This document shows positions 27,385-37,369 of a stretch of 64,000 bases of DNA, piece after piece. The position numbers were made by a program, and so were the translations under genes. Below the pieces are notes generated by a model. The model had not been told where the DNA came from. It did no database searches and saw nothing but the letters and a program-made list of their open reading frames with translations. This DNA comes from Blastomonas sp. CACIA14H2 (GTDB lineage Bacteria > Pseudomonadota > Alphaproteobacteria > Sphingomonadales > Sphingomonadaceae). The DNA is taken from positions 45,931-109,930 of the forward strand of contig AYSC01000007.1 of NCBI GenBank assembly GCA_000503195.1. The letters run 5' to 3'. Position 1 is the first letter of the stretch. Every line of letters starts with the position of its first letter.

Positions 27385-28470
27385 CTAATCCAAGACCAGA
27401 TCGACCTCAAACATTTCACCCCCCTCACCCCAACCACCGCACCCAAGCCCCATGCGCATGCGCCTCGCCCAGCAATTGCGCCTCCCCGCCCCCGGCCAGA
27501 AGCGCACTTTCAGTTCGTGGCGGAAAGTCGCGCGGTTGGTTTCCAGCGCGATCCAGGCGAGCGGACGCTCGGAGGTCGCGCGCGCGCCGGCCTCGGCCAT
27601 CGCGGCCTCGATCATCGCCTGGCGGTCGGGCGGGATATACTGCCAGACGATCGAGTGCATCAGCACGCGAGTGACGCCTTGCGCCTGCGGTTCGGCGAGC
27701 CGTTCGACGATCCATTCGGCGGCGTCGGCCTGGACCAGATCGACGCCGCGCGCGCGGATCATCGCGATGCCCGCTTCCATCCGCGCGAACCGGGCCTCGG
27801 CCTCGGGCCAGATATAGGCCATCAGCCGGTCGGCAGCGGCATTGTCGCGCACGTCGATGGGGTTGAGATCGCATCCGCGCACCACCTCGATGCGGAAGGG
27901 TGTCGCAGGCGGCGGCTCCCCCTGCCAGTCGGGCGCGATCACGCACGGCGCGTCGGCGGGACCGGAGCGTACGCCGCCCAGACCATAGCCGTAACGGTCG
28001 ATCAGCAGGTTCATCCCCGCACTCGATCCGATCTCGTTGAGCTCGAACCGAGAGGTGGTGCGGCTCGCCAGCCAGTGCAGCGCGGCGACGAAGCTTGCCG
28101 AGCGCCCCGCCTCGTTGGTTTGCGGCGGGCCATCGAACCAGGGGAGCAGTTCCGCATCGTGCCGCGAAACGACAGCAGCGACGATCGCATCGACCTCGGA
28201 TTGTTCGGTCACCTCCTGGGCGTAGACCGGGCCAAGCTCGGGCGCGGCACCCTGGCGGAACAGGTGGTGCAGCCCGCCCGCGAGCCTCAGCGGCATCGCA
28301 TCGGTCAGCACACTTCCCGGCCATTTCGCAATCCGGCGGCCACAACCCGTGTCGCCTGCCATCAGCGCAATCTGCGCGCGGCATACCGCCCCGGTGGCGG
28401 GCGCGCCATTATGCGCGGCATGATCCGCCTGAAACGAGATGCCGCTGGTGATTTCCTCTTTCCGGTTCAT
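27385..28470 (-). CDS. DUF2332 family protein with frameshifted C-terminus
   Basis: DUF2332 proteins are ~340-aa cytoplasmic proteins of unknown function with a methyltransferase-like fold; the characteristic [13 protein letters not shown] (glycine-rich loop, about residues 142-154) is present, as is [12 protein letters not shown]. The family's usual ending, a [19 protein letters not shown] motif, is encoded in a different frame and would stop at 27425. The two frames meet in the C5 run at 27489-27493, where one extra base would restore the normal ending. As it stands the protein has a spurious tail after FWPG. Start ATG 28470 is 38 bases from the divergent hisG start. Confidence 0.8.
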   Translation of the reverse strand: MNRKEEITSGISFQADHAAHNGAPATGAVCRAQIALMAGDTGCGRRIAKWPGSVLTDAMPLRLAGGLHHLFRQGAAPELGPVYAQEVTEQSEVDAIVAAVVSRHDAELLPWFDGPPQTNEAGRSASFVAALHWLASRTTSRFELNEIGSSAGMNLLIDRYGYGLGGVRSGPADAPCVIAPDWQGEPPPATPFRIEVVRGCDLNPIDVRDNAAADRLMAYIWPEAEARFARMEAGIAMIRARGVDLVQADAAEWIVERLAEPQAQGVTRVLMHSIVWQYIPPDRQAMIEAAMAEAGARATSERPLAWIALETNRATFRHELKVRFWPGAGRRNCWARRMRMGLGCGGWGEGGEMFEVDLVLD

Positions 28471-28508
28471 ATTGCCCTTTGCCCTGCTTGGCCCTACATG
28501 CCGCGGCC

Positions 28509-29174
28509 ATGGCCGATACGCTGATCTTTGCCGTGCCCAAGGGGCGCATCCTCGACGATGCCCTGCCCGTGCTCGAACGGGTGGGTATCATGCCGGCCGC
28601 TGAATTTCACGATCCGAAGAACCGGTCGCTGCGTTTCGGCACCAACCGCGCGGACATGGACATCATCCGCGTGCGCGCGTTCGATGTCGCGACCTTCGTC
28701 GCGCATGGCGCGGCGCAGATCGGCATTGTCGGGTCGGACGTGATCGACGAGTTCGACTATTCGGACCTTTATGCGCCTGTGGACCTGAATTTCGGCCATT
28801 GCCGCCTGTCGGTCGCCGAACCCGCCGACGAGGCGGCGAGCAACCAGCCGCGCCCCTCGCATATCCGCGTCGCCACCAAATATCCGAACATCACCCGCCG
28901 CTATTTCGAACGGCAGGGCGTGCAGGCCGAATGCGTCAAGCTGAACGGCGCGATGGAACTTGCCCCCTCGCTCGGCCTGTCGCGCCGGATCGTCGACCTG
29001 GTGGAATCGGGCCGCACGCTCAAGGACAATGGCCTCGTGGAAACCGAAGTCATTACCCAGGTCTCCGCCCGGCTGATTGTCAACCGCGCCGCGCTGAAAA
29101 AGGACCATGCGCGATTGGGACCGCTCATGTCCGCCTTTCGCGATCTCGCCGCAGAGCGCAGGCAGGCCGCATGA
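28509..29174 (+). CDS. hisG: ATP phosphoribosyltransferase, short form
   Basis: First enzyme of histidine biosynthesis, joining ATP and PRPP. The 221-aa length is that of the short HisG form, which in other bacteria needs the HisRS-like regulator HisZ; no hisZ is in the window. Visible are [14 protein letters not shown] at the N-terminus, the phosphate loop region with [12 protein letters not shown], and the PRPP-binding [11 protein letters not shown] near residues 175-185. ATG 28509 (MADTLIF) is preferred over an upstream in-frame codon. Its stop overlaps the hisD start as ATGA. Confidence 0.95.
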   Translation: MADTLIFAVPKGRILDDALPVLERVGIMPAAEFHDPKNRSLRFGTNRADMDIIRVRAFDVATFVAHGAAQIGIVGSDVIDEFDYSDLYAPVDLNFGHCRLSVAEPADEAASNQPRPSHIRVATKYPNITRRYFERQGVQAECVKLNGAMELAPSLGLSRRIVDLVESGRTLKDNGLVETEVITQVSARLIVNRAALKKDHARLGPLMSAFRDLAAERRQAA

Positions 29175-30460
29175 CGCTTCGCCTTTCCACCCGCGACAAG
29201 GATTTCGCCCATGCGTTCGACAAGCTGGTGCGCGGTCGGCGCGAAAGCGATGTCGAGGTCAGCCGCGACGTCACCGCGATCATCGCCGATGTGAAGGCGC
29301 GCGGCGATGCGGCGCTCGCGGATTATACCGCACGCTTCGACGACCATAGCCTCGACGGTGCGGGCTGGAGCATCGGCCGGCAGGAATGCGCCGACGCCTA
29401 TGCCGCGCTGTCCGATGACCTTCGCGCCGCGCTCGATCTCGCTGCCAATCGCATCCGCGCGTATCACCAAGCGCAACTGCCCGAGGACCGGGACTATACC
29501 GACGCTGCGGGCGTGCGCCTCGGCGCGCGCTGGAGCGCGGTCGATGCGGCAGGGCTGTACGTGCCCGGCGGCCGTGCGGCCTATCCCTCGTCGCTGCTGA
29601 TGAACGCGATTCCGGCCAAGGTCGCCGGGGTCGACCGGCTCGTCGTCGTGACGCCGACGCCCAAGGGTCAGGTCAATCCGCTGGTGCTCGCCGCCGCGCA
29701 TCTCGCCGGCGTGGACGAGATCTGGCGCATCGGCGGCGCGCATGCGGTGGCGGCGCTCGCCTATGGCACGCAGAAGATCCGCGCGGTCGATGTCGTCACT
29801 GGCCCGGGCAATGCTTGGGTGGCCGAAGCCAAGCGCCAGCTCTACGGCGTGGTCGGCATCGACATGGTGGCGGGGCCGTCCGAGATCGTCGTGGTCGCGG
29901 ATGGCAAGAACGATCCCGAATGGATCGCCGCCGACCTGCTCAGCCAGTCCGAGCATGATCCGACCAGCCAGTCGATCCTGTTCACCGATGACGCGGGCTT
30001 TGCCGATATCGTCGCGGACACGGTCGGCGTGCAGCTTGCCGCGCTCTCGACGCGCAAGGTCGCGACGAAAGCGTGGGAAGACAATGGCGCGATCATCGTG
30101 GTGGACAGCCTCGAGGACGCGATGCCGCTGGTCAACCGCCTTGCTGCCGAGCACCTGGAACTCGCGGTCGACGATCCGGAAGGGCTGTTCGCGAAGGTGC
30201 GCCATGCAGGCTCGGTGTTCCTTGGTCGGCACACGCCCGAGGCGGTCGGCGATTATGTCGCCGGGCCCAACCACGTGCTGCCCACCGGGCGGCGCGCACG
30301 TTTTTCCTCGGGCCTTTCGGTGCTCGATTTCATGAAGCGCACCAGCTTCATCCAGTTCGATCCGTACAGCCTTGCCGCGATCGGCCCCGCCGCCGTCGCG
30401 CTGGCCGAGATGGAGGGCCTGCCCGCCCATGCCGAGAGCGTCCGGCGCCGGCTGACTTGA
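29171..30460 (+). CDS. hisD: Histidinol dehydrogenase
   Basis: Oxidises L-histidinol to histidine in two NAD-dependent steps with zinc. At 429 aa it has the family motifs: [49 protein letters not shown] with the zinc ligands and AEHLELAVD with the catalytic glutamate and histidine; a further ligand is in [19 protein letters not shown]. Translationally coupled to hisG by a four-base overlap, with nusB 10 bases downstream. Confidence 0.97.
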   Translation: MTLRLSTRDKDFAHAFDKLVRGRRESDVEVSRDVTAIIADVKARGDAALADYTARFDDHSLDGAGWSIGRQECADAYAALSDDLRAALDLAANRIRAYHQAQLPEDRDYTDAAGVRLGARWSAVDAAGLYVPGGRAAYPSSLLMNAIPAKVAGVDRLVVVTPTPKGQVNPLVLAAAHLAGVDEIWRIGGAHAVAALAYGTQKIRAVDVVTGPGNAWVAEAKRQLYGVVGIDMVAGPSEIVVVADGKNDPEWIAADLLSQSEHDPTSQSILFTDDAGFADIVADTVGVQLAALSTRKVATKAWEDNGAIIVVDSLEDAMPLVNRLAAEHLELAVDDPEGLFAKVRHAGSVFLGRHTPEAVGDYVAGPNHVLPTGRRARFSSGLSVLDFMKRTSFIQFDPYSLAAIGPAAVALAEMEGLPAHAESVRRRLT

Positions 30461-30470
30461 TGGAAACGAC

Positions 30471-30917
30471 ATGAACGAGAAATCCCGCTCCCGCTCCGCC
30501 GCCCGGCTCGCCGCCGTCCAGGCGCTCTACCAGCACACGATGGAGAAGACCCCGGTCGCGCAGCTGCTCCACGAATTCCATCAGCACCGGCTGGGCGCGG
30601 AAATCGAGGACGAGCAATATGCCGAGGCCGATGTCGCGTTCTTCGACGATGTCGTGAAGGGCACCACCGAGCGGCTCGCGGAGATCGACGGGCTGATCGA
30701 GGGCAAGCTGGCCGAAGGCTGGTCGCTCGGCCGCATCGACCGCACGCTGCACCAGATCCTGCGCGCCGGGACATACGAGCTGCTCGCGCGGCCCGATGTG
30801 CCCGTGGGCAGCGTGATCAACGAATATCTCGATGTCGCGCACGCGTTCTTCGACGCCAAGGACACGCGCTTTGCCAACGGCCTGCTCGACGGGATCGCCA
30901 AGGATGTGCGGCGTTAG
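30471..30917 (+). CDS. nusB: Transcription antitermination factor NusB
   Basis: Binds boxA RNA with NusE/S10 in rRNA antitermination. The 148-aa helical protein starts with the family hallmark RSAARLAAVQALYQ and ends with INEYLDVAHAFFDAKDTRFANGLLDGIAKD, the conserved C-terminal helix pair. It closes the hisG-hisD-nusB run and is followed by a palindromic repeat. Confidence 0.96.
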   Translation: MNEKSRSRSAARLAAVQALYQHTMEKTPVAQLLHEFHQHRLGAEIEDEQYAEADVAFFDDVVKGTTERLAEIDGLIEGKLAEGWSLGRIDRTLHQILRAGTYELLARPDVPVGSVINEYLDVAHAFFDAKDTRFANGLLDGIAKDVRR

Positions 30918-30923
30918 GTTACG

Positions 30924-31064
30924 CACGTCCCTCGACTTCAGCGTTCCGCTGAAGTTTATCCTGAGCGGCGCCGCTAGGCGGCGTCGAAGGGCTCGGGACA
31001 AACGGGATAGCTCAAGGCGAGTTGCACCACCCGTCCGTTTGTCCCGAGCGCAGTCGAGGGACGT
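30924..31064. repeat. Composite palindromic repeat, families B and D
   Basis: Family B arms (ACGTCCCTCGACTT... and ...CGTTTGTCCCGAGCGCAGTC) enclose further inverted sequence resembling family D (CCTGAGC...GTCGAAGG). It fills the gap between nusB and thiL. Confidence 0.75.
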
Positions 31065-31086
31065 AAGGCACAAGGGGTAAACCCGC

Positions 31087-32025
31087 ATGACCACCGAACC
31101 CGGTTTTATCGACCTTCTTCGCGTGATCGCCACCGATCCGGCGGCGCGCGGGCTCGATGACGATGCCGCGGTGCTCACCATCGGCAAGCAGGCGCTCGTC
31201 CTCACCAAGGACATGCTCGTCGAAGGCGTGCATTTCCTGCCCGACGATCCGCCCGCCGATATCGCGTGGAAGCTGGTCGCGGTGAACGCCTCGGATCTGG
31301 CCGCCAAGGGGGCGACGCCGCTCGCGTGTCTCACCGGTCACAGCCTGTCGCGCGATGCGGGCTGGGACGCGGCCTTTGCCGGGGGCCTGAAGGCCGCACT
31401 CGACCATCACGGCCTGGCGCTGATCGGCGGCGATACCGTCAGCGTACCCGAAGGTCAGGCGCGCGTGCTGTCGCTCACGGCGATCGGCCTGCCCTCGGTC
31501 CCCGTGCCGCCGTCGCGCGGCGGCGCGCTGGCGGGCGACGGGCTGTTCGTTACCGGCACGATCGGCGATGGCTGGGCGGGCTTGGGCCTGCTCCAGGCGG
31601 GCAAGGCCGAACCGGCATCGCTCGTGCAGGCCTATCGCAGGCCGCAGGCGCGGCTTGCCGATGGGCCCCTGCTCGCGCAGGTCGCGCATGCGATGATGGA
31701 CGTGTCCGACGGGCTGCTGATCGATGCCGCGCGCATGGCGCGCGCCTCGCGGCTCGCGGTGCGGATCGACCTCGCGCAGGTGCCGCGCTCGCCCGATTTC
31801 GCCGCCACCATCGGCAGCGATCAAGCCGCGGCGCTTGCCGCCGCAACCGGCGGCGACGATTACCAGCTGCTGTTCGCCGCCGATGCCGAAGCGCATCTGC
31901 CGGTGCCTGCAACGCGTATCGGCGGCTTCCATGCCAGCGACGGCGATGGGGGCGAAGGGGTGACCCTCAGCTGGAACGGCATGCCGGTCGAAACCCCCGA
32001 AAAACTGGGCTGGCTGCACGGCTGA
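31087..32025 (+). CDS. thiL: Thiamine-monophosphate kinase
   Basis: Phosphorylates thiamine monophosphate to thiamine pyrophosphate. The 312-aa AIR-synthase-like kinase shows DDAAVL (near 23-28), VLTKDMLVEGVHF, AVNASDLAAKGATPL, GGDTVS and the later MDVSDGLLIDAARMA with magnesium-binding aspartates, plus GGDDYQLLF. The length and motif order are standard. It lies downstream of nusB as in other alphaproteobacteria, across a repeat. Confidence 0.95.
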   Translation: MTTEPGFIDLLRVIATDPAARGLDDDAAVLTIGKQALVLTKDMLVEGVHFLPDDPPADIAWKLVAVNASDLAAKGATPLACLTGHSLSRDAGWDAAFAGGLKAALDHHGLALIGGDTVSVPEGQARVLSLTAIGLPSVPVPPSRGGALAGDGLFVTGTIGDGWAGLGLLQAGKAEPASLVQAYRRPQARLADGPLLAQVAHAMMDVSDGLLIDAARMARASRLAVRIDLAQVPRSPDFAATIGSDQAAALAAATGGDDYQLLFAADAEAHLPVPATRIGGFHASDGDGGEGVTLSWNGMPVETPEKLGWLHG

Positions 32026-32055
32026 GCGCACATCCTTCTCCCTAACTTTATTAAG

Positions 32056-32083
32056 TTGCACGCCTGCAACACCCGCTTATACC
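32056..32083 (+). promoter_or_regulatory. Candidate promoter of hppA
   Basis: TTGCAC at 32056-32061 and TATACC at 32078-32083, spaced 16 bases, about 85 bases before the hppA start. The leader that follows contains a small GGCCGAGAGGCC hairpin. The match is moderate. Confidence 0.35.
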
Positions 32084-32168
32084 TATGCAAGGGGGACGCT
32101 GACGTTCATGAAGGGCGCGGTGATCGCCTGTTCGGCCGAGAGGCCTTCGCTTTTTGGGAGAGCGACGC

Positions 32169-34301
32169 ATGAACGTGGTCTTGATAGCCATCCTGTGCGG
32201 GGTGGTTGCAGTTTTCTATGGCATATTCACCAGCAGACAGGTCTTGAGCCAATCGCCCGGCAACGCCCGGATGCAGGAAATCGGCGCGGCCATCCAGGAA
32301 GGCGCGCAGGCCTATCTGGGCCGTCAGTATCGTACCATCGCCATTGTCGGCATCGTGATGCTGGTGCTGGTCTGGGCGCTTCTCGACAAGTTCGGCAACC
32401 CCGTCTCCGCCATCGGCTTCGTGCTGGGCGCGGTCCTCTCGGGCGTGGCGGGCTATATCGGCATGAACATCTCGGTGCGCGCCAACATGCGCACCGCTCA
32501 GGCCGCGAGCACCTCGCTCCAGGCAGGGCTGACCCTCGCCTTCCGCGCGGGTGCGATCACCGGCATGCTGGTGGCGGGCCTGGGCCTGCTCGCAACCGCG
32601 GGCTATTTCTATTACCTCTATGCCATAGCGGGCCATGGCCTCAGCGATCCGGAAGACCGTAACATCGTCAACGGGCTGGTCGCGCTCGCGTTCGGCGCAT
32701 CGCTGATCTCGATCTTCGCGCGTCTGGGCGGCGGCATCTTCACCAAGGCGGCCGACGTCGGTGCGGACCTGGTCGGCAAGGTCGAGGCGGGGATCCCCGA
32801 GGACGATCCGCGCAACCCGGCGGTGATCGCCGATAACGTCGGCGACAATGTCGGCGACTGCGCCGGCATGGCCGCCGACCTGTTCGAAACCTATGTCGTC
32901 ACCATCGGCGTCACCATGGTCGCGATCGCGCTGCTGGTGGCGGGCGACGACACCGCGTTGCTGCCGCTGGTCGGGCTGCCGCTCGGCCTGTGCGGGCTGT
33001 GCGTCATCACCTCGATCATCGGCACCTATTTCGTCCGGCTGGGATCGGGCGGATCGATCATGGGCGCGATGTACAAGGGCTTTGCGGTCACCGCCGTGCT
33101 CTCTGCCATCGGCCTCTATTTCGTCACCGATGCGGTGGTCGGCATGGCCACCGCCTATTCGATGAAGACCGCCGATGCCGCAGGCCCGGCGACCTTCACT
33201 GGCATGGACCTTTATCTCACCATGCTGATCGGCCTGGGCGTCACCGGCCTCATCATCTGGATCACCGAATATTATACCGGCACCAACTATCGCCCGGTCC
33301 GCTCGATCGCCAAGGCATCGGAAACCGGGCACGGCACCAACGTCATCCAGGGTCTGGCGATCAGCCTCGAGGCGACGGCGCTGCCGACGCTGCTGATCGT
33401 CGTCGCGGTGATCGTCGCCTATCAGTTGGCGGGGATCGTCGGAATCGCCTTTGCGGCGACCGCGATGCTGGCGCTGGCGGGCATGGTCGTGGCGCTCGAC
33501 GCCTATGGCCCGGTCACCGACAATGCCGGCGGCATTGCCGAAATGGCGGGTCTGGACGACAGCGTGCGCGAAAAGACCGATGCGCTCGACGCGGTGGGCA
33601 ACACCACCAAGGCGGTGACCAAGGGCTATGCCATCGGTTCGGCAGGCCTCGCCGCGCTGGTGCTGTTCGGCGCGTACACGACCGACCTCAAGGAATTCTT
33701 CCCTGAGGTGCCGGTCGATTTCTCGCTCTCCAACCCGTATGTGATCGTCGGGCTTCTGCTCGGCGCGCTGCTGCCCTATCTGTTCGGCGCGATGGGCATG
33801 ACCGCGGTGGGCCGCGCCGCCGGATCGGTGGTGGAGGAGGTGCGCGAGCAGTTCCGCACCAATCCCGGCATCATGGCGGGCACCTCCAAGCCCAATTATG
33901 CCCGCACCGTCGACCTCGTCACCAAGGCCGCGATCAAGGAGATGATCATCCCCTCGCTGCTGCCGGTGCTGGCGCCGATCGTGGTCTATTTCGTCATCAC
34001 CGCCGTGGCGGGCCAGGCCAATGGCTTTGCCGCGCTCGGCGCACTGCTGCTCGGCGTGATCGTGTCCGGCCTGTTCGTCGCGCTGTCGATGACGAGCGGC
34101 GGCGGCGCCTGGGACAACGCCAAGAAATATATCGAGGACGGCAACCATGGCGGCAAGGGTTCCGACGCGCACAAGGCGGCGGTGACCGGCGACACCGTGG
34201 GCGATCCGTACAAGGACACCGCGGGCCCTGCGGTCAACCCGATGATCAAGATCACCAATATCGTCGCACTGCTGCTGCTCGCGGCGCTTGCCGCAGGCTG
34301 A
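32169..34301 (+). CDS. hppA: Membrane-bound proton-translocating pyrophosphatase, K+-independent type
   Basis: Couples pyrophosphate hydrolysis to proton pumping across the inner membrane. The 710-aa, roughly 16-helix protein has the signature [36 protein letters not shown] and the C-terminal [16 protein letters not shown]. At the diagnostic position the sequence is [10 protein letters not shown], with lysine at residue 481, which marks the potassium-independent class. ATG 32169 is chosen since GGGAG lies eight bases upstream; an earlier in-frame start at 32154 lacks one. A terminator follows. Confidence 0.96.
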   Translation: MNVVLIAILCGVVAVFYGIFTSRQVLSQSPGNARMQEIGAAIQEGAQAYLGRQYRTIAIVGIVMLVLVWALLDKFGNPVSAIGFVLGAVLSGVAGYIGMNISVRANMRTAQAASTSLQAGLTLAFRAGAITGMLVAGLGLLATAGYFYYLYAIAGHGLSDPEDRNIVNGLVALAFGASLISIFARLGGGIFTKAADVGADLVGKVEAGIPEDDPRNPAVIADNVGDNVGDCAGMAADLFETYVVTIGVTMVAIALLVAGDDTALLPLVGLPLGLCGLCVITSIIGTYFVRLGSGGSIMGAMYKGFAVTAVLSAIGLYFVTDAVVGMATAYSMKTADAAGPATFTGMDLYLTMLIGLGVTGLIIWITEYYTGTNYRPVRSIAKASETGHGTNVIQGLAISLEATALPTLLIVVAVIVAYQLAGIVGIAFAATAMLALAGMVVALDAYGPVTDNAGGIAEMAGLDDSVREKTDALDAVGNTTKAVTKGYAIGSAGLAALVLFGAYTTDLKEFFPEVPVDFSLSNPYVIVGLLLGALLPYLFGAMGMTAVGRAAGSVVEEVREQFRTNPGIMAGTSKPNYARTVDLVTKAAIKEMIIPSLLPVLAPIVVYFVITAVAGQANGFAALGALLLGVIVSGLFVALSMTSGGGAWDNAKKYIEDGNHGGKGSDAHKAAVTGDTVGDPYKDTAGPAVNPMIKITNIVALLLLAALAAG

Positions 34302-34336
34302 CGCTTGCGATAGCCTGCACATCTGAACGACAACTC

Positions 34337-34369
34337 GCCCCGCCGGCCCTGTGCCTGGCGGGGCTTTTT
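34337..34369 (+). terminator. Rho-independent terminator after hppA
   Basis: GCCCCGCC pairs with GGCGGGGC across a 12-base loop and is followed by TTTTTC, 35 bases after the hppA stop. Confidence 0.85.
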
Positions 34370-34506
34370 CTTGGCACTGATGCCAAGCGCAGGCGGCGCG
34401 CTTAACGGGTTAACCATTCCACTTAAGCTGTTGTTTTGCATTCCATGCCTATAGCATCTGCGGGGGGCCGCGATTGTCGCGGACATTGGCAGGAACGCGA
34501 AGCGGC

Positions 34507-35709
34507 ATGGATCAGAGCCTGCTCATGGCTGGATCACCTACCGTCACACCGGCGGACGGGAGGTTGCGAGTCGCGCTGCTCGATCCGGCGCAGCTCGACG
34601 CTGGCTTCCTTTCCGCCTGGCACCGGCTCGCCGATCATGCCAGCGAGCCCAATGTCTTCCATGCGCCCGAATATCTCGCGCCGGCTATCGAGCATTGCGA
34701 TACGCTGAAACGCGCGCGGATCGCCGCGCTGACCGATGACGGCCAGCTGGTCGGGCTGATGCCGATCGCGCGCGAGGCTTATTATGGCCGCTGGCCGCTG
34801 CCGCACAGCCAGAACTGGCGGCACCCGAACTGCCTTCTGGGGACGCCGCTGGCCAGGCCGGGGCACGAGCGCGCCGTCTGGGAGGCGCTGCTGGCCGATC
34901 TCGACGGGCGCATGGACAGCGGGCTGTTCCTCCACCTCCACGGCATCGCCACCGACGGCCCGGTCTTCGCCGCGCTCGAGCAGCTCTGCCGCGATCAGCG
35001 CCGCGCGTGCGATATCGTGCTCGCCGAAGAGCGCGCGATGCTTGCGACGGTCATGCCCGGCCAGGCCTATTACGAAGCGGTCGTGCGCAAGAAGAAGCGC
35101 AAGGAGATTGCGCGGCTGCGCAACCGGCTCGCCGAACTGGGAACGGTCGAGACCGTGCAGGGCACAGGCGAAGCCGGGCTCGATGCCTGGCTCGCCGAGT
35201 TTCTTGCGCTCGAGCAATCGGGCTGGAAGGGACGCAACGGCTCGGCGCTCGCCGATCTGCCGGAAACGCGCGCGCTGTTCCTCGAAGCGACGCACCGCGC
35301 GCATGCTGCCGGCAGGCTGCACCTGATCGCGATGCGGCTCGACGGCAAGCCGCTCGCGATGCTGGTCAATTTCCTCAGCCCGCCGGGCGGCTTCTCGTTC
35401 AAGACCGCGTTCGACGAGGCGTTCGCGCGCTATTCGCCTGGCGTGCTGCTGCAGATCGACAATCTCGACATATTGCGCGACCACGATCTCGCCTGGATGG
35501 ACAGCTGCGCCGCCGAAGGCCATCCGATGATCGACAGCCTTTGGGCCGAGCGCCGCCATGTCGCGCGCGTTTCGGTGGGCCTCAAGGGCTTTGGCCGCCC
35601 TGCCCTTTTCGCCGCCTTCCGCCAGGGCGAACGCTTCATGGACCGCCGCCGCGCGGCCAGCGCCCCGGTGCCCGCCCCTTCCTCTCCCGTGGAGAATGAC
35701 GATGACTGA
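34507..35709 (+). CDS. FemAB/BioF2-like acetyltransferase (GNAT fold)
   Basis: A 400-aa protein of the double-GNAT FemAB/CelD-like type seen in cell-envelope and polysaccharide modification. Features: FHAPEYLAPAI near residue 55, the basic stretch VRKKKRKEIARLRNRL (about 195-210), EFLALEQSGWKGRNGSAL typical of the BioF2 acetyltransferase domain, then LHLIAMRLDGKPLAMLVNF and FDEAFARYSPGVLLQ, the acyl-CoA-binding segment. The acceptor is unknown. ATG 34507 is used; a TTG at 34474 and an ATG at 34525 are alternatives. It overlaps the next gene by 8 bases. Confidence 0.75.
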   Translation: MDQSLLMAGSPTVTPADGRLRVALLDPAQLDAGFLSAWHRLADHASEPNVFHAPEYLAPAIEHCDTLKRARIAALTDDGQLVGLMPIAREAYYGRWPLPHSQNWRHPNCLLGTPLARPGHERAVWEALLADLDGRMDSGLFLHLHGIATDGPVFAALEQLCRDQRRACDIVLAEERAMLATVMPGQAYYEAVVRKKKRKEIARLRNRLAELGTVETVQGTGEAGLDAWLAEFLALEQSGWKGRNGSALADLPETRALFLEATHRAHAAGRLHLIAMRLDGKPLAMLVNFLSPPGGFSFKTAFDEAFARYSPGVLLQIDNLDILRDHDLAWMDSCAAEGHPMIDSLWAERRHVARVSVGLKGFGRPALFAAFRQGERFMDRRRAASAPVPAPSSPVENDDD

Positions 35710-36589
35710 CCAGCCGCATCCAGCCGGTTTCGCCCGGCCCACCACCGGGGGCGTGTTCACCGACGATGCCAAGGCGCGCTTCGCCCTGTGCTACCCGGAA
35801 ACCGCGCATATCCTTAACCACGGTCTGCTGCAGCATCCCCTGCTGGAGCTCGAATCGCTCGCGCAGCTGGGTGAGGCGCTGCCCGAAAAGTCGCTCGAAT
35901 ATAATCGCGGCGACTTGCCGATCGGCATCCGCCCCGAGGACGTGCCCAAGACCGGGCTCAGCATCGGCGAGACGATCCGCGGCATCGACAGCGCCAACAG
36001 CTGGTGCGTGCTCAAGAATATCGAGCAGGTCCCCGCCTATCGCGACCTGCTGATGAGCCTGCTCGCCGAATTGCGCGACGTCACCGACAAGACCACCGGC
36101 GCGATGCTGCGGCCCGAGGGCTTCATCTTCGTCTCCTCGCCCGGATCGATGACGCCCTATCATTTCGATCCCGAGCACAACATCCTGCTGCAGCTGCGCG
36201 GCTGGAAGACGATGACCGTGTTCCCGGCGGGCGACCCGCGCTTTGCCGCGCCGGAAGCGCACGAAGCCTATCATTCGGGCGGCGGCCCGCGCAATCTCCC
36301 CTGGGACGATGGCTTTGCGCCGCACGGCACCGACTATCGGCTCGATCCCGGACAGGCGATCTTCGTGCCGGTGATGGCGCCGCATTATGTCCGCAACGGC
36401 GACAAGCCCTCGATCTCGCTGTCGATCACCTGGCGCTCCGAATGGAGCTATGCCGAAACCGATGCGCATGCGATGAACAGCGTGCTGCGAAAGTACGGCT
36501 TCCGCCCCTCGCCGCCGCGCCGCTATCCGGTGAACAACCTGGTCAAGTCGTACGGCTATCGCGCGCTGCGCAAGCTGGGGCTCGACTGA
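35702..36589 (+). CDS. Cupin-like (JmjC-related) protein
   Basis: A 295-aa protein with a cupin/JmjC-like double-stranded beta helix in its second half. TPYHFDPEHNILLQLRGWKTM carries an H-x-D metal-binding pair and the helix-strand pattern of the cupin-8 family; IFVPVMAPHYVRNGDKPSISLSITWRS supplies the distal histidine. It may be a 2-oxoglutarate/iron oxygenase, but this is inference. ATG 35702 is chosen because GGAG lies seven bases upstream; the ATG at 35696 is too close to it. Overlap with the upstream acetyltransferase gene implies joint expression and perhaps a shared substrate. Confidence 0.78.
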   Translation: MTDQPHPAGFARPTTGGVFTDDAKARFALCYPETAHILNHGLLQHPLLELESLAQLGEALPEKSLEYNRGDLPIGIRPEDVPKTGLSIGETIRGIDSANSWCVLKNIEQVPAYRDLLMSLLAELRDVTDKTTGAMLRPEGFIFVSSPGSMTPYHFDPEHNILLQLRGWKTMTVFPAGDPRFAAPEAHEAYHSGGGPRNLPWDDGFAPHGTDYRLDPGQAIFVPVMAPHYVRNGDKPSISLSITWRSEWSYAETDAHAMNSVLRKYGFRPSPPRRYPVNNLVKSYGYRALRKLGLD

Positions 36590-36595
36590 CGTCCT

Positions 36596-37369
36596 TCAGC
36601 GCCCCACCAGCACGCGGACCGCTCCGTCGCTCCGCGTGACGGTGGCGGCAATGCCATAGACCGCTTCGATCCAGTGCGGGGTCATCGTCTCGGCGACGCT
36701 GCCGCTGGCGAGCGTGCGCCCTTCGCTCATCCACACCAGCCGGTCGGCAAAAAGGGCTGCGAGATCGAGATCGTGCAGCACCACCAGCGCGCCGCCGCCG
36801 CGATCGACGAACGCCCGGATCAGCCGCATCACCTGGTGCTGGTGGCGCGGATCGAGCGAGGCGACGGGTTCGTCCGCGACCATCAGCGGCGCCTGCGAGG
36901 CGAGCGCACGCGCGATATGTACCCTCGCCAGCTCGCCCCCCGACAGCGTATCGGTCGCGCGGTCGGCCAGGTCGGCGAGATCGCACGCCGCAAGCGCATG
37001 CGCGACCGCGATCTGATCCGCTTCCCCCATTCTCGCCGGAGCCGCGCCATAAGCGAAGCGGCCCAGGGCGACGACATCGCGCACGCGGATCGGCCAGGCG
37101 AGATCGCGCATCTGCGGCAGATAGGTGACCGCGCGGGCGCGATCGGTCGGGCTCAGCCGCGCGGGGTCCGATCCGGCCAGCTCGGCGCTGCCGCTGTCGG
37201 GGCGCGCGAGACCCAGCGCCACGCGGAGCAGGCTCGTCTTGCCCGCCCCATTGGGGCCGAGCAGCACCACCAGCTCGCCCGGCGCCAGCGCCAGCGCAGC
37301 ATGGCTGAGCAAGCTCGCCCCCTTGATGGCCAGGCTGGCATCGGTGACCTGCAGACCAGCGTCGCTCAT
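36596..37369 (-). CDS. btuD: Cobalamin ABC transporter ATP-binding protein
   Basis: The ATPase of the B12 importer. The 257-aa protein has Walker A GPNGAGKTSL (about 38-47), the Q-loop YLPQMRDL, the ABC signature LSGGELARVHIARAL, Walker B LMVADEPVASLD and the H-loop VLHDLDLA. On motifs alone it could equally serve iron-siderophore or heme uptake; its place at the end of a riboswitch-controlled btuB operon argues for cobalamin. Its ATG overlaps the btuC stop by four bases. Confidence 0.88.
   Translation of the reverse strand: MSDAGLQVTDASLAIKGASLLSHAALALAPGELVVLLGPNGAGKTSLLRVALGLARPDSGSAELAGSDPARLSPTDRARAVTYLPQMRDLAWPIRVRDVVALGRFAYGAAPARMGEADQIAVAHALAACDLADLADRATDTLSGGELARVHIARALASQAPLMVADEPVASLDPRHQHQVMRLIRAFVDRGGGALVVLHDLDLAALFADRLVWMSEGRTLASGSVAETMTPHWIEAVYGIAATVTRSDGAVRVLVGR

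Noticed and set aside
32056..32070. GTTGCA-CGCC-TGCAAC inverted repeat before hppA as an operator
   Set aside because: It overlaps the candidate -35 element but no regulator family with this site is recognised; a six-base palindrome is too short to rely on.
34395..34430. Cluster of TTAA motifs suggesting a CtrA site
   Set aside because: The spacings between the TTAA halves are 4 and 9 bases, not the 7 required by the TTAA-N7-TTAA consensus.
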